Shown here: positions 42,101-54,100 of the stretch, piece by piece | Numbering within the stretch: the stretch's first letter is position 1 | How the letters are laid out: each line of letters starts with the position of its first letter | Assembly: GCF_963678635.1 (NCBI RefSeq) | Contig: NC_087066.1 | Span: 30,571,301 to 30,635,300, forward strand | Direction of reading: 5' to 3' | Length of the DNA: 64,000 nucleotides | Origin: Symsagittifera roscoffensis | Taxonomy: Eukaryota > Xenacoelomorpha > Acoela > Convolutidae | Made by a program: the position numbers and the translations under genes | The notes under the pieces: model-generated | The model's database searches: none | The model's input: only the letters and a program-made list of their open reading frames with translations | What the model was told of the DNA's origin: nothing

Positions 42101-45100
42101 CCACGTCATTCTCAGCAAACACTCTAAACGAGTAATTAGACTCCGGTTCCAAATCCTCCACAACATAAGACACAGTGGGAACAGCCGAGTTCACAGTCAC
42201 CCATGTGGCGTCCTTAGCACCCTTCTTTTGGACCAGGTACTTGGTGATAGGACTGCCTCCGTCTTTCCTAGGGGCTGCCCAGGTCAGTTTGAGGTTGGCG
42301 TGTGTGATGGCTCCTGCTTGAGGCTTGCCTGGCATCTCAGGCACATCTGAAAAAAAAAACAAGTAAACACCATCAAAAATCAAAAGAAAGCGAAACACAA
42401 TGCTTCATTTTCAAATCGAACAAACGAAGATATGTAACAAACAGAAAATTTTCTCTCACTTATAACTAGAATCTTTGCCAACACAAATAATTACTCGTCG
42501 GATTCTCTTCTAGGTGTTAAAGTAATCTTATTAATTCTATAATTCACAATACAGAAGGATGGCCATGATAATGAGATGGTCAAGTGGACTAACCTGCAAC
42601 TGCTAGAGTGAGCTGTTTGTTGTCTCTGCCAGAGGAGTTCTTCACATTCAGTTTGTACTGTCCAGCATCCTTCGGTTCCACATCTTTGATCTTCAGAGTA
42701 GTCGTCGTGTCCGTATTCTCCACCGAGAACTTCTCACCACCAGCCTTTTGCAGGTCCTTCGCGCCCTGTAAAAAACGAAGAATAATTCAATTAGGTTTCT
42801 TTCTTCTTTTTCAATAAGATTCAATAACAGAAAACATAACAATCAGGCCGATTTGTAACAAAAATATGTGGTTGATAGTGTATTTGAGCAGATTCCAATG
42901 AGCCGAATCAGGAGTTAAGTCAAACTATTTTTAATCTCTTACGGTTTTGCGTCTTTGAAAGAATATAAATTCCGAATAATTTATAAAAATTGATTTATAA
43001 ATTGAGTTTATAAAAATTGAAAACTTTTAAATTGTTTTGACTGACCTGAACCCACGTGATGGTGGGAGTGGGGTTTCCTTCAATCTTGCACTTGATCACC
43101 ACCACTTCTCCCTTCTTCGCAACCACATTGTCAGGCATGTCTATGATCTTGGCAGGCGCTGAAACAGACAGAACCCATTAGAAATAAAAACAGATATACT
43201 TCCGGGACTCACAAAATGTACCTTGGGGGATCTAAAAAACGGGTCTATTTGAACTTTTCATTGATCCGTAGGTCGACTAATTCCAAATAGTGGCGTATCA
43301 TATAGTATACTAGTCATACTGTATAATACCATTACGCATAGTCATGCAGTATAATACCATTACGCATAGTGCTTTTCCGTAATTTAGCTGACAGTTTCGC
43401 TAAAACTTACGAATTACGTATTTCAAATCAAAGTAACCAGAACGAAAACACGTTTAGCACACTAAGAAAAGTATATGGTAGTGACATGTTAACTGAATGC
43501 TAAATCACCTTCCGGAATCTCTTCGCGCGCGAACCCAACCCACATTTCCTTCATTTGTAACGAACATTTATGATAAAAATAAACATCAACATATGAAAGT
43601 TGAACATCAACATATAAACATCAACAAATAAAAGTTGAAAACGTCAAATAAACATCAACACAACAGACAAAATCAATAAAACAAAAAAAAATGTGTGTGA
43701 GAAATGACAAATAATTCCGAAACAATGGGCCAATCAAAGAAAATTTCCAGATAATCCACGCAATAGACCACATCAAAAAATGAAAGATCCGGAACAAACT
43801 GGTAAATTCGGCGACCCTAGCACAAAAAGACGGAAAGTTATCCACTCGAAAACTCACCTTCGACCACCTTCAGTTCTGCAGAACACGTTTCCTGTCCATT
43901 GGCATTCTTCGCCTCCACTGCATACGTGCCCGCGTCTCTGGGCATCGCCTGCGGAATCATGAGCGAACATGTTCCTGTCCTGGCATCGTGTTCAATCACC
44001 AGATTCCTACCTGGGAACACTGGTCTACCTTCTTTGCTCCATTTGATAGTTGGCTGGGGATTGCCCTGGACTACAGCTTCCAACTTGACAGTGCTGTCTC
44101 TTACAGTCTCTAAGTCCTTGAGTTTCTTCAGGAACTTGGGAGGTCCCTTGTCCACACTCGGCTGAAATAATAATCACATTCAAAACAATATATTTTTTTG
44201 AAGTTTAAATGATGCATGTTTTCACTTTTAATCGGAGAATAAATTCATCCCCCAGTATTAAATTTCAAGTTTTTAAGGCCGCTCATCTTTAAAAAAAAAG
44301 AGCATTAAAAAGGAGTTTGTAAGGTGTTTTGTCTAAAAACTACCCATGTGAAGAAAATGCAGATTTTCAAATGGACACAGCATATATTTTTTTTTATCTA
44401 AGAAGAGGCGACAACAATTTCCACTGCTTTTTGACGAGGATAACTCACCAGAGGGGGTGCCTCTGACTTCACCTCCTCTGACTCTTTGGGTTTCGCACTC
44501 TCCTCCTCTACTTCCTCCTCTTCTTCTTTCTTCGCTGCTGGCTTCTTCTCCGGTTCCTTCTTCTTTTCTGGCTCCTTCGACTCTGAGCAAAGAAGCCAAA
44601 TCCAAAATTAAGTCAGTGTCCTTAGAACCCATTTCAATATTCACCAATCAGCTTCCAGAACAAACAAACTGAGAGTCCCAAAAAAAAAATTATTTGCTCG
44701 ATATAAACAAGAAAAATAGTCCCATCTGTAATTAACAAACACTTCTACTGATTTTTTTTCAAATCTCCAACAAAGAAATAATTCAACTGTACTATAAATT
44801 TATCACTTGGAACAACGTTTTCAAACTCACCTCCGATTCTACTTTTGATGTTAATTTAGTTGTGCGTGAACACTAACCGACAGTGATCTTGGCCTTCGAC
44901 GTCACATCTCCCTCGGTGTTCTTCGCCACTAGCTTATACTCTCCCCCGTCTTCCTTGGTACTCTTGGGAATCTCCAAAATGGCCACGTGCATGTTCACAT
45001 CACTCTGCGACGTCATTTTAATCTTGCTGCTCTCAGTGATTAGTTTGTCGTTCTTGGTCCATGTGAAGTGAGGCTGTGGCTTGGCAATGACCTTAAACAT

Positions 45101-48100
45101 TTTAAATTCCCAGTTTCTTTTAAATTTAATTTTTTGAAAGCTCATCAATTGCAAAGCGTTGAGCCATTCAAAAATCCTATTTTTATTAGTTTCTATTTTG
45201 TTCCTTTCAGCGGAAAGTAAACGCAGTGCGATGAAAACCTGGATGGTATAAAAAAAACTTCGTCAAAAAAGCTTAGTCAAAAATTCAAAATTTGACTGAA
45301 TAAAAAAGCACCCGAAGCATAAATATTCCACATTTCTTCGAAAATCGGAATAATAAACAGATCCTTTGTGAACCTAATCTCAAATCAATTTTTGTTTTAA
45401 GTTCATGGAAAACTTGTGTATCAAAGTTTTACACAGAGGCGAAGCTGCACTTCGCATACACAAGCAAAAATATGACCGATAATGCTACTGTGAAAAACTG
45501 AATGAGTAAAACTTTCAGTCTACAAAATTTCTTAAGTGACACAAGCCAACTATGACGCATTAGCCGTACCAGTCAATTTAAAAAAAATACCAACTAAAAT
45601 GCCTCAATTTATGGAGCGGACTCGATTTAATTAGTATACGAAAAAAAAATCAATAGTATACCAAAAAAAAAACATCATTAGTGTACGAAAAAAAAACATC
45701 CGACCCTGCCCAGGTTCGAACCCTCTTACTTTGTTGCGGGTTCCTTTCCCTACCTCTACACTACAGATCCATCATACCTTGAAGCTGAAGAGCTATTTGT
45801 AATATAATAGTCTTTTTTAATATCCTTATCATTGGCTCTACTTAATAGCTGGTAACTGATCAAAATGAACACTTTCAAAATGAACACATTTTGTAGCATT
45901 AATATTTGCATCCTAACAATATTTGCCACTTAGGTTAGGAAAAAAAGAGAGTTCATACTATAACACAAGCTTTACTTATATAATCAAAGTTCCACACAAG
46001 AGAAAAATTACACAGACAAAATAAGGATAGCTGGTTGCTGTGGAAGTAGCACAGAATGTTCCGACCACATTTTCAGACTTTTCTTTTCTTCAAATTAGAG
46101 TGTTTTCTTGTGCGTCGTGTTCTCATACAGCGATACAAACGCGCACAAAATTAGTTACATAGGTATACACGACAACAATTGTCTTCAAATTATTAATAAA
46201 TACAATAATGAAAAAAAAATAAACAAATTTTTAAAAGTTTATTTTCATTTTTTGCACTGAAAACTTTGCCCTAAGTATTTCTGGAATTTTTTTAAACCAG
46301 AGAAGCCCTAAATGGAAATTCCAAAACTTCTTTTTACCTTTCCTTTATGTGAGGTCAATGTTTTTTTGCCTAAATTGCTAGTTTCTATAAAAACGAACGT
46401 TACTCGATCGCTTTACTCCTTCGAAATTAGACAGAAAGTCAAAAATTTTCAACCAGTTTTCTCGATATTGAAATTTTTTTTGAATTTTTTATTGTCATAC
46501 AAATCACGACTGAAAAAGCTTTAATATGATTCATCATTCAGCCTTGTACTATGATTATTTGTGGTACCTGATTATACGTGGAAAACAAAAAAACTAAAAC
46601 ACCCGAATACAAAGTTCCTTCCTGTTTTCAATAGTCGCAACTCGCAACAAAGCAAAAGTCCGATGGCGAAACTTCTGCGATCAAAAGAACAGTGTTTAAC
46701 AAAATTTGTTTATAGTCCATTGACGCTATCGATTCCCTGAAATCACTTGTAAAAAGAAATTTTACCTCCGATCTTTTTTTGCAAACTTATGGGAGTTTGA
46801 AAATTGCCAACTTAGCCATGCTCTGGACTAAGTTATGCGCACTTAGAAGATTTTATTCATATTGCTGAAAGCGTAATAAAAATTATTAATACGTGTCGAT
46901 TTATCCCGCACAACAAAACTCGCACTAAATTGAATTGAGGCTAGCTAATCGGTCGTATTAATTTTGTACGACTCTAATTTTCACAATTGATCTTTAATAT
47001 TGTGCAAAGTTTTTTGTTTTTCAATATTTTTCCCGAACAACTATTCGATAAGGATTGAAGGGCAGTCGGAAAATTCAGGACTTTGCCCTGTACAAGAGCA
47101 GTTTTGTTAGCTTCTAATGATGTATTAATAAAAACCAAATATCTTGCTTCAATTCAATTTGGAACGATTAATGATCAGATCAATTAGCCAATTACACGAT
47201 GATAGCACAAAAATTATCACGGGTTAGTTGTCCCAAACTAGCCACATGGGCAAGTTCCAAACTCCGACAACTTTCAAAAAACGATCAGAGATAACTATCA
47301 TTTGAAATTCGAGCTCAAGACACCACTGCATTTCAGATGGTATAAAAAAATTCAGTTCTAAAATGACAAGTTAAAAAGTCGCATTTGGTCTTGAGAAAAC
47401 GAAACTTGTGAGGCGGCAATTCGGAACAAGCGACAATTCGTAACAATAGCCAAGCGGGAAACACTGACTAACGCGCAGTGTTCCTCTCGTGCCGGATGTA
47501 AGCACAGCAGGGCAAGCGGATTCTACTTGCCGATTCCTTGTTACGAAAAGTCGCTTGTTACGAATTGTTGCCTGTTACGAATTGTCGCAATACCAAAAAG
47601 CCACCCCAATCACAACTGTTCCGTCACTTTTTTGAAAACTTTAAGAGGTTGAGACTTACCTTTGATTCGAGTTTGAGTGGTGCTCCTTCTGTGATCTTTT
47701 TGTCTTCCAGGGGTTTCTGGAACGAAGGTCGAATACCTTCTTCTTTGGGTTCAGGCTTCGGTGCTGCGCCAGTCTTAGCTGTAACAACGAGGCAACTATC
47801 AGGCATATACAACGAGCTGGACCTGAGACGTAGACACGTTGCTACTTATCAAAAAAGCAGAAAAGGTAATCCATTTTTGCAGGTAAAATAATAGTTAGAA
47901 CAAGTTAGTTTCAAATGTATTGAAAAAAATGAATGAAAACTATGCAAAATTGCATGGCAAAATTTCTATTGGAACAAATATCACGAAATTTTTAAGACTT
48001 ACGCAAGACTTGCAATTCGGCCGACGTCGAACAAGTTCCGGCCGCGTTTTTCGCTACACATGTGATCACTCCTGAGTCCTGGATATTTGCATCCTTGATC

Positions 48101-51100
48101 CTCAATTTAGCCACATCCTTTTCGAACGTGCACTGGAAGTCTTTCCCGTCTGGCTCTATCTTGGTCTTCTCCCGGAACCAGGTAATCTGAGGCTTGCCGA
48201 TGACCTGGACTTTAAATTCGGCTGTTTCTCCTTCTTTAACAGTCACTTGAGGGAGAGGCGAAAGGAATTTGGGGCTCTCGACACTGTCTTCTGATTTCAC
48301 TGGAAACAACAAACGACATGCACAGAAAAACTGCAATCGAAACAACGAAAAAAAAACAATAAGAAAATGAAAGGAAAAAGCAAAAAAACGTAACTGGAAC
48401 TAATAAACTAATACTATTTCGACTCAAGATGATATTTGTAAAATTGAAACTTTTGTAGGGCAACAAAAAAATCGTCTCACTGCTATTGGGTAGCTCCTCT
48501 TCCAAAATATGTCTGGCAATATCCTTCTGCACTTGAATAGTGTACAGATCCTTCTCAGTGAGGCAATCTGAGGGCACTAGTCCTTTCAGTCCAGAGAGGG
48601 TCTCACAATTCCATGTGTCTGGACTCTTCTTAGAAATGAACACCAACTGCTGACCCTCGATTACAGGCAGGTACTCTGGACCCTTGGGTTCTATGCTAGT
48701 GTGTGCACAGTAGACCTTGTCGGTAGGAGAAATCTAGTAAAAACATCACGTATTAGCTGTGGGTTTGCAACAAAAACAATGGAAACATTATAATGATCGA
48801 AATTAGAAAAAAAACTTGCATGCACACTCGAAAATAAGTTTAAATGAAACTTGGAAAGATGCCTTTTTTTAAATGAAACTAATAAAATAACATAAAATGT
48901 AACCAAAGTCGTGGATAGCAGAGGTCGACCAAACTGATTTTCGAACCGAGTTATCCTAAAACACTATAACGACCCTATTTTGTGATTAATTTCGGCTGGC
49001 CGAAAATTGATGTCGTAATAAAATCAAAGGGGGACCGAATCCAGGTGGGCGTTGAGGGGGTCGAGTCCCTGAGGAGAAAAGGGCATCCACCCTGTCCCCA
49101 ACTCTTCTCTAAATTCGTTCGTAGCGGGTAGCTTTACAAATACTACACCGCCAAAAAAGTCTAAGAGTGAAAAAATTCTACCTTAGAAAATTATATAAAA
49201 AAAGGTTTCGTCGAGTTTCTTGGGCAGCGTAGAAACACAATTGATATTCAAGAACTTAAAAATATTAGCTTCAGTGAGCTTTCATACTGAGGCGCAGCTG
49301 CGCTTCGCAAACACTTGCGAGAACACGACCAAAAAGCAGCTCTATCAAGTGAAATAAGAAAAAGTAGATATGAACCTCGAATTAGCAAAAATTCGGCTAA
49401 GTGTAGGACTCGAATATGCGACCAACTGCAATCGCGAGATTTTGAGTCTCACGCTAATCACATAAGCCACGCAAGCTTAAAAACCGACAAACAGAAGTCA
49501 CGGATAAAGCAGCTACATAGGCTAACAAATTGTCAATGCGATTCAGCAAAAGTGGAACCAAATACAAATAGACTCAATTTTGCAAGTAATAATTTGAAAA
49601 ATAACAAACCGAAGGCATCCACACTAACTTTGCATGTAACAAATCGCAAAGCCTAAAACCACATTATGTATAAATTATGCATTTCAAAAAATTGCTAAAT
49701 GTATTGAGGAAGAAAAATTCTGAAATCGAATTTTTATTATTGTGATGTTGTTTGAAACAAATAGTTTTTTTTTAGGTTCATTTGATGAATTAAAAAAGCA
49801 TCAACTGTGTTAATTTATTACTACACGAATGTCAAAGGACATGCTATCAAAAAGCTGTATAGGTGCCCCAAAAAAGGCACCAATATTTGCAACTTAGGTT
49901 GGAAAAAAATTTTCGCGCTAAAACACTAGTTTCGCAAGTGTAATTAAAATAATTTTGGGAAAAACATTGAAAACTATCTCTTTAGTGGTAATTGAGTCCG
50001 AATAGGTAAAATTCCCACCAGATTTTCTTGGCAGACTAGGTTTCAATTTGTGCTTTGAGATACTTGAAACGTGAAATCATAATAAAAAACCATTTTACAG
50101 CCTAGCTTTTTCATGCGTCGAAAACTCCAATTTTATGTTTCCAAGGCTTGTTAATAGTTTTGCTTTCAATTTATAATTTAAAAAATAAAAAAGAAGCAAA
50201 AATTCAAAACTCGCTCTGATAGACTTTTTGGAATTCAGATTGTTGCTGATATAAATCTTTAAGGAAGTTTTTCAAGACACCATCAGCAATTCCTGATATC
50301 TCGAAAGATCAAAATTCGCGAAATGATCACAATATATAATCACTTTTCTTCAAGTGATTTTTTCTCATAGATAAAAATTAGTAAACCAATTTTTCACATC
50401 GAATATCGAGCATAAAAAAAAACATTGTAGATAGCATATTTGAAATGAGATAGCATATTTATCATATATAAAAAAAACTTAAAATGAAGCAGATTTTTTT
50501 ATGAAGAAGAAACCTCTAAGATGGCCTTGCTTAGATCCTTAGCTTTCCAACAAAATCTTCAAAACTTCGACCTGCTTCTGCTGCTTCCTAATGGGACTTT
50601 TGGCACCAAGAAAATTTCTCTGACGCCCTCTAACTAAATGGCTAAACAACCATCTGACACAATTTTTTACTTTTACTCATCCGGAAGTGTTCTAATAAAC
50701 AATTTCCTTCATCATGTGAAAGCGGTAGAAACTAGGGGAAAATTTGTTATTTCATCGCTTAAGAACTAAAAATTGCAACATCTATGTCCGTGACAACCTT
50801 TTGACCAATTTTTACTCAACCGACGCATATTAAATGCATAAACACAACTCAAAATCAAGTTGCAAAATATTAGATTGGATTGACTTCCTTTCAGATAAAA
50901 AAATCAATTTCATTTTAAATGAATCAGAAAAAAAGCAAGTCAAACAGTTCTCAGATATTGCTGCTAAGAAAATAGTTTTGGCTATAAAATTTGATCACAA
51001 TGTTTTGGCTATAAAATCTTGAAGACCTGAAACTCAAGAAAAATTGAGGCTTCTTTTTGTTACAACTTATCAATGATACAAATTTTGTCCTGCGGTTTTT

Positions 51101-54100
51101 CCATGCCTAACTGAGAATTGTTTGATGACTTATTTTCAAATCAATTTAAAAAGTTTTTTATATTACAAATTGGACTTATTTTTTCCCCAGATTCCAAAAA
51201 AAAGCACTAACTTGATTTGAAAAAAAAATCTCAACTTTTAAATTTCAAAGAAAAATAGGGCGCCCCCATTTTTGATTTTTAACTTGAAAACTTTTTTTTG
51301 CATTAGCATATTAACATCATGCGTAGCCATAATATCACCTAGCCATAAAACCACGAAAAAAATTTGAAAGGTGGGGGACTACAAACAACACTCAAAACAC
51401 GATTTGAAACTAAAAATTTTAGAACGGGTGTGATTTTCATCAAAAAATCAGTTTAATCTTTTAAAAATAGTCCCTAATAGAAATATGCTACACTAATTTG
51501 TTTCAAAACAGTCTCTCGTACATAATTGAACTTGATTTTTCTTTTATCAATGTCGAAATCGATATTAATTTGCGAGAAAACAAAATTTGCTCACTTAGGT
51601 AAAATTCAAACTGGTTCCACAGAGCCAAAAAGTGAAAAATAGGTTATCACACAAGTTTGATTTCGTTTTTTTTTCGAGATGGTCAGAAAAAATAAAATAC
51701 CTAAGAAGTCAACTCGCTTACCTACTCAAGTGCAGATCTATTTTGAATTAAGCAGTGTATTATTGAACAGTTCATACCACCGCAGTTGAGCTGCAGGCAA
51801 CAATGATACTAGGTTGGAACTTACAACCGTTTGATCCAATATCCGCTAAATTTGGACCTGCCAGTCAGAACATTACAATTACGCCCTATAATCGCGAGTT
51901 TCTGGTCACCAACTGTGAAAATTTCACTTTTATTTGTGAGAGCCGACGGCCAACCAAGCAGAACTAAACTTTAAGCAGTTTCTTGAGTTTTGATTCAATT
52001 GCAAAGAGATGGGATTGTTTCAGAAATGTTGCCATAAGAGAGGCCGATCCAACTGGGATTTCTTGCAGAGACATTTTATGGAAACAAATTCAAATGAATG
52101 TCAACTTTCTCCTAAAAGAACTAACTGTTGCGGTGTAACGAGAAGAATTGAACTGACTAGATAACAAACTTATTGCATTATTTTTTGCTAGTAAATATAA
52201 ACACAGGGAAGGGTTAGTTGCAGGTTAGCGAATAAATCATAACAAATACCAAATCTCAGTTTACCTTTTTGAACAAATTAATTTAATGAGGATATCTGTT
52301 GAAAACTAAGAATTTTTGGGTTGAAGTTGCTGCATAACCGCATAACCAAGAAAAGATTTTCCACGAAAACTAATCTAGATGAACAATTCAAAATTCGGTG
52401 GTTATAATTGATACAAAACTAGTTAGCATTCCAGCAAAGTATTAAATATTACTCAGTTATTTCTGAAACTTACTTTTCGTGTTGGTTTGTCTGAGGGTTC
52501 TGAAATTAATGACAGGTGTGTATAAAACTAACGCAACGGTCCAAAATAGGGGACTATTTTTATAGAAGTGACCCCAATCTGCAACTGAGATTGGCAGCTT
52601 GAATATAACAAAGAGCAGGAAATAAAATATGAATTATCAAAGGTTCGTTAAGTTTCTACGGTCAATACGGGCAAGCACTTTGATAAACTAATGCATACAA
52701 TTCTCCTAATCAAAATGCAGGCAAATAGTTCATTGTAATGTATCTAATTCAATTTTACAACGCTTGAATACATACCGTGGCAGAAAATTTTGATTAAAAA
52801 AATCTGAAAAACAATTTTTATATTGTGTTAATAGCTTGTAATAGAACTTCGAATTGCCGAGTCATCGGTTTAGTGGCACAATTTATTATAAATATGTAAT
52901 TTACTATAAACAATTTAAAACCTGGAGGCAATGTCCAAAATTTCTTGGGAAATTCTGGAAAAAGAGCAATGTTTTCTACTGATCAGATGGTTCAAATGCA
53001 GCACATGTTTTTGACACAACTCGATGTTTTTTGACAAAATAATTCACAACTAAATCACGGCAGTCAAAATAAATAACCGTCTTGAAGTGCGCGTAATTGC
53101 AAAAATGAACTTACTGAAGTATATATGACTTTATCGAATTTATAAAGCCCGGAATTCCGTTTTAGTTTGTACCTTAGACCTTAATCAGTATGTTTGAAAA
53201 CCAATTTTTCATTTAATAGATAAGAAAAAATATGCAGAACCTAATTCAAGAAAGTTCTCGAAACTCAATGTAAATCTGAAAGGAAAAAAATATCGAAAAC
53301 TGGAGGAATTTATCAAAAGGTAGCAAGTGCTCAATAAAATATATTTAAATGCAGAGGCGAGTCGGAGCAAAAGCGAAACAAAATGCGAAACAAAAACGAA
53401 CAGCAAAAACGAAACATTTACTCAGGTGCGAAGCTGCTCTTCGCAAACACTTGCGTGAACACGACCAAAAAGCAGCTCTATCAAGTAAAATCAGAAAAAG
53501 TAGAAATAAGCCTCGAATTAGTAAAAACTCGGCTTAGTAATTTGCCAATTCGATAACTCAAAAGGAGTACCAAATACAAAAAGACACAATTTTGCATGTA
53601 ATAAATTGGAAAGCATAAAACCAAATTATGTATAAATTATGCATTTCAAAAAATTGCGAAATACATTGTGTTGGAAAACTTCTGAAATCGAGCTTTTTAT
53701 CATTGCATTGCTGCTTGAAACAATTAACTTTTTTCGGTTCATTTGATGAATTAAAAATGCATCAACTGTACCAACTTTTTTCTGATCAAAATGTTAAAGC
53801 ACATATGACATTATACTGCTACTGCAGCCTACCGATTCAAAAGTGCCACCAAACGTAGCACTTTTATTTGCGACTTACGTTGGAAAAAAAGAAGGTTCGT
53901 ACTAATACACTCGCTTCGCAAGTGTAATTTAAAAAACTGCTCTTAGGGCCAATTGAGAAGTTTTTCGTTTGAGTAATTGACAAAAAGGTTGAGAAAAAAA
54001 GTTTTTTTTATTTGTTGCTTCATTTTATCCCCTTAACGCTATGTAAAACACTAAGTGTGTATTTAGCGTCTCAAATTGTGATAACAGGATTAAATCGCTG

